DNA of 9,864 nt from Acidobacteriaceae bacterium (GTDB lineage Bacteria; Acidobacteriota; Terriglobia; Terriglobales; Acidobacteriaceae), in NCBI GenBank assembly GCA_003165095.1, contig PLSH01000233.1, positions 1-9,864 of the forward strand, written 5' to 3'. The translations under genes were made by a program, and so were the position numbers. Below, one piece after another: positions 1 to 5,743 of this stretch (position 1 is the first letter of the stretch; the number at the start of each line of letters is the position of its first letter). Under the pieces are notes generated by a model. That model was given only the letters and a program-made list of their open reading frames with translations, was not told the DNA's origin and did no database searches.

Positions 1-2
1 TG

Positions 3-113
3 AGGAACCAGAACGTCCTCCGGGATGATGCTGCCGATGGGAAAATCCAACTCAGATTCGACGATCCGTTTGTCGCCCACTGGATCAGAATGCGCGCTAT
101 GAATTTGAAATAG
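3..113 (+). CDS. C-terminal end of a probable ATP-binding protein (partial)
   Basis: An open frame enters from the left edge and ends at a TAG at 111-113, giving 36 residues. The tail contains the phrase LRFDDPFVAHWIRMR. This resembles the end of archaeal/bacterial-type AAA ATPases, which finish with a 'DPFxxxWxR' stretch inside a small winged-helix C-terminal domain. Nothing of the ATPase core (Walker motifs) is in the window, so the assignment rests on this short stretch only. It could equally be the tail of another protein. The following 95 bp up to the next gene hold no feature I can identify. Confidence 0.35.
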   Translation, partial: RNQNVLRDDAADGKIQLRFDDPFVAHWIRMRAMNLK

Positions 114-208
114 CCCCTCGACTCAGCATCCGCACTAACCCAAAGTCAGCGTCCTCCGCTGGACTAGGGTGGGGATCCACCAAGGCCCTGCTGTGGTACG
201 CTCTCGGC

Positions 209-694
209 ATGTGCGGGCGCTACTACCGAATCGCCGACAAGCAGACGATCGTTGACCACTTCCATTCCCCTGCGGCAACCGATGAGCCGTTCCCGCCGGG
301 CTACAACATCGCACCCGGCACCACCCAGCCCGTCATCCGGCAGGGACGCGACACTGGAGCCCGCGAGTTGGTCGGCATGCGCTGGGGCTTGGTTGGATTT
401 GGCTCCAACGGTCTAGATCCCAAACGCTCCACCTTCAACGCCCGCACCGAGAATCTCACCAAGAGCGGCCTCTGGCGCGTTCCACTACACAAGCGCCGGT
501 GCCTCGTGCCCATCTCCGGCTACTTCGAGTGGGGGCGCAAGCCCGACAAAGTACCCTTCCGCTTCACCCTACGTGACGAGACGCTGTATGCCCTGGCTGG
601 CTTGTGGGATGCCTGGAAGAATCCGACTGGCGACTGGTTGCAGAGCTTCTCAATCATCACCGTGAAGGCCAGCGCCGCGATGAGTGCAGCTTAA
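209..694 (+). pseudogene. SRAP (SOS response-associated peptidase) gene, 3'-truncated
   Basis: SRAP proteins (YedK in E. coli, HMCES in animals) shield abasic sites in single-stranded DNA by forming a thiazolidine crosslink through Cys2. The gene begins MCGRY, with the nucleophilic Cys2 exposed after removal of Met1. It has the N-A-R motif (Asn77) and the GYFEW motif (Glu107), both active-site positions of the family. Identity to the family holds to about residue 158 (SIITVKASAAM). The expected next segment, with the conserved active-site His in an 'H-x-R-M-P' motif and roughly 60 more residues, is missing, and the frame stops at 692-694. The sequence then runs into an unrelated PIN-like gene. 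No clear ribosome binding site precedes the ATG. The product probably cannot complete the SRAP reaction, although Cys2 remains. The family is recognised with high confidence; loss of function is inferred from the truncation. Confidence 0.85.
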
Positions 695-986
695 GTCGAC
701 AATCATCGATGGCGATTGGACGTTTGTAACCAACAACAGTATCGACTTCCGTGGCACTGCAAACAAGCCGGGCTCGACAGGAGAATATGCGGATGTGCGA
801 CTTCACGCCGGTCTCGTCTGCATTAACGCCCCATTCGGGTTGAACCTTGATCTACAGCGTCAGATATTCAATCTAATTCTTGACGAATTTGTAAAGAACG
901 GCGATCTGACAAACCAAGTGCTGGAAGTCGATCTAAAGAGAAACGGCGAAGTAAACCTTCGTCGCATTGCTCTTCCCGCGGAATAG
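684..986 (+). pseudogene. C-terminal half of a PIN-like (DUF5615-type) protein
   Basis: The readable protein runs from about 697 to a TAG at 984-986. It contains GDWTFVTNNSIDFRG, which matches the second half of compact PIN-like nuclease domains, where a 'D-x-x-[FL]-V-T-x-[ND]-x-x-D-F' turn carries metal-binding acidic residues. A 'HAGLV' strand follows, then a long helix (LQRQIFNLILDEF) and 'QVLEVD', all in the order seen in PIN-like toxins of the DUF5615 group. The N-terminal half, with the first catalytic aspartate ('DxN/DL'), is absent. The only start available is a GTG at 684 that overlaps the broken SRAP gene by 11 bp in another frame. This looks like a junction of two truncated genes, not a designed overlap. 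The exact family name is tentative; loss of the N-terminus is clear if the PIN-like assignment is right. Confidence 0.5.
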
Positions 987-1110
987 ACGGCGTCCGAAAA
1001 TATATCCGCCGCACTGATGGGCGCCGGGGGCAACACTGTCAACGAACAATCCTATACTGACGATTGACGTTGGTGTGGCAGCCGAGCATTTGACTCGCAA
1101 GGAGCATCTC

Positions 1111-1605
1111 ATGAAAATCACACACCACATGCCAAATCCCGGTCCCACCCGGCGCGGCTTTCGTGTCCTCCTGATTGGTTGCGGAGGAAACGGCAGCGCC
1201 GTCCTCTTCGGGCTTCCCTACCTACATCACGCTCTCATCGCGTGGGGTTTTACCGATGGTCTCCAGGTCAGCGTGATGGATGCCGACACCGTCTCCCCCA
1301 CCAGATGTGTGCGTCAGCCCTTTGGCTCTGCCGACATTGGGCAGAATAAAGCGACTGTCCTTATCAATCGCGTTAATCTCTTTCACGGACTCTCATGGCG
1401 GTCGGACGAGACATTTTTCACGAAGGATGCCCCGAACAACACCGGCAGCAGCTATGACAACACGGTTGACTTCGTCATCAGTTGCGTCGATACCCGAACC
1501 GTGTTGGTCTTCAGTACGCCAGTAAATAATGTCTTGACAATGTCATTACATAATGGGCTATACTTGGAAAAGAGGACTGAACAATGGCAACTCAACCGAT
1601 GGTGA
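1111..1605 (+). pseudogene. PRTRC-system ThiF-family protein, 3'-truncated
   Basis: ThiF/E1-like proteins bind ATP in a Rossmann-type fold and adenylate a small partner protein. The PRTRC version belongs to a conserved plasmid/integrative-element gene set of unknown role. I chose the ATG at 1111 because AAGGAG lies at 1099-1104, 6 bp upstream; the in-frame start at 1075 lacks this. The protein shows RVLLIGCGGNGS (nucleotide-binding loop, residues 18-29), a strand ending VMDADTVS (acidic residue for ribose, about 57), VRQPF (about 68-71), DIGQNKA with Lys80, and VISCVDTRT (122-130). Similarity stops near residue 130 (base 1500), about half the usual length. The frame then reads into the promoter of the following TA operon and stops at 1603-1605, inside the antitoxin gene. 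The break suggests that the TA module replaced the 3' half. Confidence 0.8.
1529..1564 (+). promoter_or_regulatory. Promoter and palindromic operator of the TacA-TacT-like operon
   Basis: A perfect -35 hexamer TTGACA sits at 1534-1539, and TATACT, a 5/6 match to the -10 consensus, at 1559-1564. The spacer is long at 19 bp. The -35 lies inside an imperfect 23-bp palindrome at 1529-1551 centred on base 1540: ATGT-NN-TGACA-N-TGTCA-NN-ACAT, in which 9 of 11 pairs match. A palindrome over the -35 is a natural target for the ribbon-helix-helix antitoxin encoded next. The ribosome binding site AGAGGA is at 1571-1576. The elements are seen directly; binding is inferred. Confidence 0.65.
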
Positions 1606-1886
1606 CGGAGCGACGCACGGTAAAACTGGATGTAAGGGTTTCTCCCTCGGCAAAAGCGAAGCTACAGGCTGCCGCGTCCACCTCGCATCGCTCGATGAGC
1701 GACTTTGTAATGGAGAGCGCCCTTGCAAAAGCGGAGGAGACGCTTGCGGAGCGACGCATCTTCGCTTTAAATGCAGAGAGTTGGACAGCTTTCCAGACCG
1801 CCCTTGATGCTCCGCCACAATTCTTACCTAGAATGAGAGCCTTATTGGATGAGGCGGGGATTTTCGATTCAGGTTTTGGGCGTTGA
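1584..1886 (+). CDS. DUF1778 (TacA-type) ribbon-helix-helix antitoxin
   Basis: This is the 100-residue antitoxin of a type II TA pair. Residues 11-53 (TVKLDVRVSPSAKAKLQAAA... MSDFVMESALAKAEE) form the DUF1778 ribbon-helix-helix. The beta strand VKLDVRVS binds DNA and the two helices dimerise. The C-terminal tail from about residue 58 (FALNAESWTAFQTALDAPP) is the usual segment that wraps the acetyltransferase and blocks its active site. Full family length is preserved. The ATG at 1584 follows AGAGGA at 1571-1576 with a 7-bp gap. The stop codon overlaps the toxin start, a hallmark of translational coupling. The product should neutralise the toxin and, with it, repress the upstream palindromic promoter. 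The family call is strong; regulation is inferred from related systems. Confidence 0.9.
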   Translation: MATQPMVTERRTVKLDVRVSPSAKAKLQAAASTSHRSMSDFVMESALAKAEETLAERRIFALNAESWTAFQTALDAPPQFLPRMRALLDEAGIFDSGFGR

Positions 1887-2386
1887 ATAAAACCCACACC
1901 ATAGAGAAGCTCCGGCGCGAGCACGCGGTCGAAACGTTCGATTGCGGGCAGCCTGACCTCAACAGTTGGCTCGTCAAGCACGCCTTGCAGAGTCAAGGTT
2001 CAAATGCAGCTCAAACCTATCTCGGGCTTGTAGACGGTGCCATCGTTGGGTATTACAGCCTCGTCGTAGGCCAGATCGAATACTTGGATGCCCCGGAACG
2101 CCTCCAGAAGGGACTGGCGCGGCATCCTGTTCCAATCATGCTGCTGGCCCGCCTCGCGGTTCACAAAGACTGGCAGCGGAAGGGAATTGGCCGCGCTCTC
2201 CTGCGTGATGCTATCTTGCGCACTTTGCAGGCCGCCGATATTGCTGGCATTCGGGCTTTGGCTGTCCATGCAAAGGATGATGGAGCAAAGCGGTACTACG
2301 AGCAGTTTGACTTCGCTCCTTCGCCCACCGATCCACTGCACCTGTTTGTCTTGCTCAAGGACCTCCGAAAGCATACCAACACATAG
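1883..2386 (+). CDS. GNAT acetyltransferase toxin (TacT type)
   Basis: Toxins of this family transfer an acetyl group from acetyl-CoA to the amino group of aminoacyl-tRNA and stop translation. The 167-residue protein starts at a TTG that overlaps the antitoxin stop (TTGA, 1883-1886). It opens with the characteristic DCGQPDLNSWL segment (20-30). The acetyl-CoA pyrophosphate loop is QRKGIG (98-103), matching Q/R-x-x-G-x-G/A, preceded by the LARLAVHKDW strand. AKRYYEQFDF (135-144) carries the tyrosine expected to act as general acid (Tyr138 or Tyr139). The protein ends with a hydrophobic strand, LHLFVLLKDL. Nothing is missing and the length is typical, so an active toxin is plausible. Its substrate tRNA cannot be told from sequence. 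The gene runs tail-to-tail into an integrase remnant 9 bp downstream, with no terminator hairpin visible. Confidence 0.9.
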   Translation: MNKTHTIEKLRREHAVETFDCGQPDLNSWLVKHALQSQGSNAAQTYLGLVDGAIVGYYSLVVGQIEYLDAPERLQKGLARHPVPIMLLARLAVHKDWQRKGIGRALLRDAILRTLQAADIAGIRALAVHAKDDGAKRYYEQFDFAPSPTDPLHLFVLLKDLRKHTNT

Positions 2387-2395
2387 AACTTTCTC

Positions 2396-2599
2396 GACTC
2401 CGATTCTCTCAACTTCATCCAGCGAAATCTCGTCGCTGCGCCGGTCGTACAAGCCCGTCGTTCTGGTCGACTCGTGGGCTGCCATCTGCTGGGCGATCTC
2501 CAGCTTGCCGCCATTCTTCAGATAAGCCGTGATGCCGGTGGCGCGAAAGGCGTCGGCAGTCCGCGCCGAGAGATTCAGCTTCGGGGGCATTGTGTTCAT
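2396..2599 (-). pseudogene. Tyrosine recombinase (integrase), C-terminal remnant
   Basis: Read on the minus strand, this stretch encodes AFRATGITAYLKNGG, then IAQQMAAHES and RTTGLYDRRSDEISLDEVERIG. It is the end of a phage/island-type tyrosine recombinase: the second catalytic Arg in 'H-x-x-R' (the preceding His reads Asp-Ala here), the 'GH/AH' histidine, and the nucleophilic Tyr in LYDRR. The N-terminal arm-binding and core-binding domains, the first catalytic Arg and the Lys are all absent, so it cannot work. No stop follows the homologous part; the frame reads on through the antisense of the toxin gene. The junction with the toxin 3' end therefore lies within about 2387-2400. The family assignment is confident. 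The left end is set by loss of similarity. Confidence 0.8.
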
Positions 2600-2653
2600 C
2601 TTGTCCTCGCCGCGTTTGGGCCTCCTTACCGTGAGTGAAACCCCTACCCCAAG

Positions 2654-2699
2654 TTGACTCCTTCAGGCTATACAGCTACGATATACAGCAACAGGAGGG
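2654..2699 (+). promoter_or_regulatory. vapBC promoter with direct repeats and ribosome binding site
   Basis: TTGACT at 2654-2659 and TACGAT at 2677-2682 form a -35/-10 pair with a 17-bp spacer. TATACAGC occurs twice, at 2669-2676 and 2682-2689. That is a 13-bp period, with one copy on each side of and overlapping the -10 box. Such a repeat is a plausible site for the AbrB-like VapB or the VapBC complex. A strong ribosome binding site AGGAGGG (2693-2699) precedes the ATG at 2703, though the 3-bp spacing is short. Confidence 0.6.
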
Positions 2700-2702
2700 T
2701 TT

Positions 2703-2999
2703 ATGCCAAACACTACAAGAGCACGGGTTTTTATGAGTGGCAGAAGCCAGCATGTGACGATTCCTTTGGATTTTCGCTTTCGTTCTCCCGTGGTCTCGAT
2801 CCGCCGCGATCCGAACAGCGGTGGCGTCATTCTGACGGAAGTTCCGAGTCTAGCCGAGGTCTTTGCAGCGCTCGACGCAGCCAAGCTCCCAGATGACTTT
2901 ATGAACGATGCTGACCGCGACCGCCGCCCTGCGGAAGAGCGTCCGGCGATCAAGCAGCTTTTTGAGGATGATGCCCCTGAAGGTTCAGAACAACAATGA
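2703..2999 (+). CDS. vapB: VapB-type antitoxin (AbrB/SpoVT fold)
   Basis: The 98-residue protein has the swapped-hairpin AbrB DNA-binding fold at residues 5-48. ARVFMSGRSQHVTIPLDFRF matches the 'A-x-[VL]-F-x-[NS]-G-x-S-Q-A-V-x-[IL]-P' signature of VapB antitoxins, and VSIRRDPNSGGVIL is the second strand pair. The remaining half is charged and poorly structured (LDAAKLPDDFMNDADRD), as expected for the segment that binds and inhibits VapC. A strong AGGAGGG lies just upstream. The stop overlaps the vapC start (ATGA, 2996-2999), so the genes should be translationally coupled. It probably represses its own promoter through the repeats at 2669-2689. Confidence 0.88.
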   Translation: MPNTTRARVFMSGRSQHVTIPLDFRFRSPVVSIRRDPNSGGVILTEVPSLAEVFAALDAAKLPDDFMNDADRDRRPAEERPAIKQLFEDDAPEGSEQQ

Positions 3000-3427
3000 C
3001 TACCACCTATTTACTCGACACGAACATGTTCAGCTATATAGCCAAAGGGACTTCTCCAGCGGCACGGGCGGAATTCCAAAGACTCTCTCAGGACGGGGAT
3101 GCTGTTCTCTGTATTTCGGCAATCACTGAAGCGGAGGTGCGCTTTGGAATGGCAAAACGCTCTCTGTCTCGCACCCGCTGCTTGGCAATAGAGGGGCTGT
3201 TTGCCAACCTTCAGATTCTTCCGTGGGGCTCAGATGAGGCGGCGGCTTACGCCCAGGCTAGAGTCCTACTCGAACCACAGGGACTTACAGTTGCCACTAT
3301 GGATATGCTGATTGCCGCCCAAGCAATCGCTGTCGGTGCCGTGCTGGTAGCCCGCGACAACATCTTTGGCAAAATGGCCAAAGTGGTAGACCTGATCGAC
3401 ACCGTTAATTGGGCAACCGATATTTAG
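2996..3427 (+). CDS. vapC: VapC-type PIN-domain ribonuclease toxin
   Basis: VapC toxins are Mg2+-dependent RNases that cut initiator tRNA, other tRNAs or the 23S rRNA sarcin-ricin loop. The 143-residue protein carries the PIN acidic residues in order. They are Asp8 in YLLDTNMFSYI, Glu47 in SAITEAEVRFG, Asp103 in TVATMDMLIAAQA and a likely fourth at Asp121 in LVARDNIFGKM. The more usual 'TNN..EF' motif is replaced here by 'ARDNIFGKM', as seen in some VapC subgroups. Length and motifs are complete, so it is probably active. It overlaps vapB by 4 bp. Both the upstream side (2599) and the downstream side (3608) of this operon are flanked by integrase tails. Family is certain; RNA target unknown. 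Confidence 0.9.
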   Translation: MTTTYLLDTNMFSYIAKGTSPAARAEFQRLSQDGDAVLCISAITEAEVRFGMAKRSLSRTRCLAIEGLFANLQILPWGSDEAAAYAQARVLLEPQGLTVATMDMLIAAQAIAVGAVLVARDNIFGKMAKVVDLIDTVNWATDI

Positions 3428-3566
3428 TCCAATAGCCCACTATAACGCGGCTTGTCGTTGCTGGCGGACGCATCATCAGTGGCTCGGACTATCATGCTGC
3501 TTGTATTTTGCTGGGGCTGCAATGCTTGTTGCTTCTCCCGATCGGCCCGCATAACGGACAGCTACC

Positions 3567-3601
3567 GATAGAGCACGGGCCTTCTAAGCCGGAGGTTGCA
3601 G
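3567..3601 (+). pseudogene. tRNA-Arg(UCU)-like fragment (possible attachment-site remnant)
   Basis: GATAGAGCA followed by CGGGC-CTTCTAA-GCCGG and GGTTGCAG resembles the D-stem 3' side, anticodon arm and variable region of a bacterial tRNA-Arg. The 7-base loop CTTCTAA has anticodon TCT at its centre. The anticodon stem has one G-G mismatch. The T arm (GTTCGA-type loop) and 3' acceptor strand are missing: after GCAG the sequence changes to CTCCTCTCAAATC. Upstream, GCCCGC at 3545-3550 could be a decayed acceptor strand. It is not a functional tRNA. A tRNA gene 6 bp from an integrase stop codon is the classic arrangement at an island attachment site. A chance match in a 35-base stretch cannot be excluded. 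Confidence 0.45.
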
Positions 3602-3607
3602 CTCCTC

Positions 3608-3694
3608 TCAAATCACGATCCGCTCGACCTCGTCGAGGTTCATCTCGTCCCGCCGCCGGTCATAGAGCTGGGTCGTCCGTATGCTGCGATGGAC
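3608..3694 (-). pseudogene. Second tyrosine recombinase C-terminal remnant
   Basis: On the minus strand the last 28 codons of a tyrosine recombinase are preserved: VHRSIRTTQLYDRRRDEMNLDEVERIVI then TGA at 3610-3608 (written here only as a description of the conserved block H-R, TTxLYDRR and LDEVERI). The catalytic Tyr is in LYDRR. Similarity stops near 3694, where the sequence switches to the C-terminal fragment of an unrelated protein on the plus strand. The DNA differs at many positions from the remnant at 2396-2599, so this is a separate, older or different integrase, not a recent duplication. It points in the same direction. The two tails bracket the vapBC operon. Confidence 0.75.
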
Positions 3695-4093
3695 AGCTTC
3701 CGCGATAACTGGTGGGGCTCACGCTGGGGAGACGGCGATTGGCGAGTGGAAAGATACAGGACGAACGGCGCGAAGTCTAGCGCACTGGGACACGCGGAGT
3801 TTCTATCGACATCGCAGAGGAAGGACGCTCAGGACGAGAACGCTCATTTGAACTCGCTGCCGGTGGCTGGCGTCTGGCTGGGACAGCGCGCCATCGCGTA
3901 CGTCAAGGCGCACCCGGAGGACAACGACGCGGCGGAGGCGCTTGCGCTCACCGTGCGGGTCACACACCTGAGTTGCTCCTCTGGCGAGTCCAAAGAGGAT
4001 GGCGAGAGCGCCGTCAGCAAGCAGGCCTTCGAGATGCTGCATCGCATGTATCCCAAGAGCCCCTGGGCTGCAAAGACGCCGTACTACTACTGA
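3689..4093 (+). pseudogene. C-terminal end of a large hypothetical protein
   Basis: The frame from about 3689 to the TGA at 4091-4093 gives some 134 residues. It includes FRDNWW, WLGQRAIAYVKAHPEDNDAAEAL, and the end AFEMLHRMYPKSPWAAKTPYYY. I associate this closing pattern (helical 'AWAKAHPDDPRVPEALHLAVR', 'AFxLLHxRYPKSxWAxxTPYWY') with large uncharacterised proteins of several hundred residues in Acidobacteria and some Proteobacteria. It looks like the last repeat of an alpha-helical, TPR-like tail. The N-terminal bulk is missing, because the upstream bases in this frame are the antisense of an integrase end. No start codon or ribosome binding site of its own is evident. The function of the family is unknown to me. 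Confidence 0.6.
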
Positions 4094-4132
4094 CGAATGG
4101 CCGATGCATAGCTCTTGGCGATCGTGTTGGGT

Positions 4133-4540
4133 ATCCAGGACTACGATCCGCGGCGTACCGCCCAGCCGCCGAAAGGCCTTCTCATGCAGCTCGGCCCATA
4201 CTCGCGAACTCGAACGGAAAACCAGCAGCCGAATCGATTTGCGACTGTAGCCCAGCATCATCACGAACAGCCGCGTGCGCCGACACTTGCCGCTGTCCGG
4301 ATCGCGCACCATCGGCCCGGTGCCTAATCAACCTGGCATTCTTCACCTGGTCGCGTCTCGATGATCACCCGCGCTTCCGGCGATACCGCTCCGCGCAGCT
4401 TGCACACGAAACGCTTGACGCTCTGGTAGCCGCCCCCGCAAACCCGTGCCCATCGACCAGATCCTGCCAGATAGCCGACCGACTCCTTCTTTGGATGGGG
4501 TCGAGCAGCTCAATGATCTCGCGCTGGTCTGGGGCTAAGT
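4133..4540 (-). pseudogene. IS21-family transposase IstA, internal remnant with frameshifts
   Basis: Reading leftwards from 4540, three consecutive pieces in shifted frames reconstruct the middle of an IstA transposase. They are LAPDQREIIELLD...AIWQDLVDGHGFAG, then YQSVKRFVCKLRGAVSPEARVIIETRPGEECQVD, then GTGPMVRDPDSGKCRRTRLFVMMLGYSRKSIRLL through FRRLGGTPRIVVLD. One frameshift follows HGFAG. Another falls at about 4325, where one base is lost and QVDYG becomes a TAG stop. The first catalytic Asp (QVD) of the DDE/RNase H core and the strand ending VVLD are recognisable. The rest of IstA, IstB and both termini are missing. Similarity ends at 4133, and the last 40 bases before the neighbouring gene fragment match nothing I know. 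It abuts the brnA stop with 7 bp between. Confidence 0.8.
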
Positions 4541-4547
4541 ATTACGC

Positions 4548-4823
4548 CTACCGCTGCTTGACAAACTGGCGGCGCAAGGTTTCGTCCACGGTTGACTGCC
4601 AGCCTTTGCCGGTGGCTCTCAAGGCGGCGAGTACGTCGGAGGATACGCGAAGCGAGATAAGTGTCTTCGTGGGCGACTTCTGCGGACCTCGCTTCCCTAT
4701 CGAGATCGCTTGCTGCAGCCCCTGAGGGAGCTCATGGAAGCGCTTGGCCCTCGCGAACTTCTCTGGCGTCCATTCCGGGTTTTCTGCGTCGGGTACGGGC
4801 TGCTGGCTACGATTCTTCGTCAT
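4548..4823 (-). CDS. brnA: BrnA-type antitoxin
   Basis: This 91-residue antitoxin of the BrnT-BrnA type II system is the second gene of the operon, the reverse of most TA pairs and typical for brnTA. Residues 52-88 (TKTLISLRVSSDVLAALRATGKGWQSTVDETLRR) form a ribbon-helix-helix, with the family's 'G-x-GWQ' between the helices. The N-terminal half (about 15-45) is the toxin-embracing extension. The ATG at 4823-4821 lies within the end of brnT, so the two frames overlap by 17 bp. This start is preferred over upstream in-frame ones because those lie deep inside brnT. It should repress the operon by binding the palindrome at 5084-5097. A decayed IS21 fragment follows directly after its stop. Confidence 0.88.
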   Translation of the reverse strand: MTKNRSQQPVPDAENPEWTPEKFARAKRFHELPQGLQQAISIGKRGPQKSPTKTLISLRVSSDVLAALRATGKGWQSTVDETLRRQFVKQR

Positions 4824-5076
4824 AGGTTTTCTGCTCCTGTCTGGTCGCTTTGCGAAGGCTGATCGCATGGATTGCTTCGCCGTCCTGAGTGAAGGTGAGT
4901 GTGTGGAGTAAGGCGTCAAGCCAGCCGATTGCGTTGTACCGAACTTCGCCGTAATCCTGGGAGTCGTCCACATCGTAGAACGCAGTGACGAAGTCGAAAT
5001 CTTCCGTCCGCTGAAGAGAGATGCCGTGCTTCTTGATGTTGATCTTGTTCTTCGCGGGGTCGAAGGTGACTTCCAT
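4807..5076 (-). CDS. brnT: BrnT-type ribonuclease toxin
   Basis: BrnT is a small RelE-fold RNase that halts translation under stress. The 89-residue protein starts MEVTFDPAKNKINIKKHGIS, the diagnostic BrnT opening ('F-x-W/F-D-x-x-K-x-x-x-N-x-x-K-H-G-[IV]'). It closes with AISLRKATRQEQKTYDEES, matching the C-terminal '[IV]-[IS]-x-R-K-A-T-x-x-E-x-x-x-Y' motif, which contributes RNase active-site residues. The family tryptophan in the opening is Phe here. I placed the start at 5076 because the family begins there and a promoter ends just before it. An in-frame ATG at 5112 would start upstream of the -10 box. No Shine-Dalgarno sequence precedes 5076, which suggests leaderless initiation. Confidence 0.9.
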   Translation of the reverse strand: MEVTFDPAKNKINIKKHGISLQRTEDFDFVTAFYDVDDSQDYGEVRYNAIGWLDALLHTLTFTQDGEAIHAISLRKATRQEQKTYDEES

Positions 5077-5083
5077 GTATCTA

Positions 5084-5112
5084 ATTGTAGCTACAATAAA
5101 ATAAAGGGTCAA
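5084..5112 (-). promoter_or_regulatory. brnTA promoter overlapping a 14-bp perfect palindrome
   Basis: On the minus strand TTGACC (5112-5107) and TACAAT (5089-5084) are separated by exactly 17 bp. The -10 box is embedded in the perfect palindrome ATTGTAGCTACAAT at 5084-5097. Seven bases separate the -10 box from the ATG at 5076, so transcription should start at or beside the start codon and yield a leaderless mRNA. A palindrome over the -10 is well placed for repression by BrnA or the BrnT-BrnA complex. Elements are seen directly; the role is inferred. Confidence 0.75.
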
Positions 5113-5269
5113 GCAAACTATGCGGATTTTCTATGCTTTTGCAAGCTGATACAGCCATGGAAGACGTCTCCCCCCGACCTTCTGTTTGATCACGCTGGTG
5201 GCCACAGTATGTCCGCGCCCTGGGCGGCGACGTCGAGATCCGTGCTTTCGGAGTCAACAGAAAGGATAG

Positions 5270-5566
5270 TTCGTGCGAGCAAGTCTCATGGCACACACTG
5301 CATTCATAAATCTGTTTTCTGAGCGTCACCCAGCGCGGCTTCCCATCCGGGCGATCCCAAAATCCCTGTGATGGCGATCCATCACCCTTCAGTGTCTCTT
5401 CTTTGCCGCAATTAGGACATTTGTTCATCTGTTCTGCTTCCTCCGCCTTTACCGAGATTTGCTCGTCGGTTTCTTGAATCTGCGTTGTAATGATTCCAGG
5501 CAAATCCAGATAGTCAACATGCGCGACGGAGTTCAGAGGCCGATTGAACAATCCGTGTACTGACAT
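5270..5566 (-). pseudogene. ISL3-like transposase, N-terminal zinc-binding remnant
   Basis: The minus-strand frame from the ATG at 5566 encodes about 99 residues that resemble the start of ISL3-type transposases. There is an opening segment with YLDLPGI and a beta-rich stretch. A zinc-binding pair follows, CPNCG (Cys50/Cys53) and later CSVC (Cys89/Cys92), separated by FWDRPDGKPRWVTLRKQIYE, the 'D-x-P-x-x-G-[KR]-x-x-x-[LI]-x-x-[RK]' region. After CSHE (about 5270) similarity ends. The helix-turn-helix and the whole DDE catalytic domain are absent, and the frame wanders on to 5081 through the brnTA promoter. GGGAG about 12 bases before the ATG is a weak ribosome binding site. It could be another zinc-ribbon protein. 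The 170 bp between this remnant and the brnTA promoter hold nothing I recognise. Confidence 0.5.
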
Positions 5567-5743
5567 GAGTGTTTAACTCCCTACCTGGCGTCGCCATGCC
5601 CTTTATCGAGAAAGCGTGACCATTAATAAAAGGCGTTGAATCTGAAATCGACGAAGATGCTCGACACGAGTTCGTCGTCGTGGAGTTAATCATGGAAACC
5701 GTGCGAATCAACATTGGCTTCAGAACCGGTGGCACTCTTTTCG

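Noticed and set aside
1592..1996. Long minus-strand frame across the DUF1778 and GNAT genes
   Set aside because: It is antisense to two well-recognised genes, has no motif and no ribosome binding site.
2000..2395. Extension of the integrase frame through the toxin gene
   Set aside because: Similarity to tyrosine recombinases ends at the ERIG block; the rest is only the antisense of the acetyltransferase gene.
3973..4725. 250-residue plus-strand frame
   Set aside because: It is antisense to the IstA remnant and brnA and overlaps the hypothetical C-terminal fragment; the composition is rich in Arg, Ser, Pro and Ala, as is typical of a shadow frame.
5081..5269. C-terminal extension of the ISL3-like frame
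   Set aside because: Residues after CSHE show no transposase pattern and run through the brnTA promoter; probably unrelated DNA read in frame.
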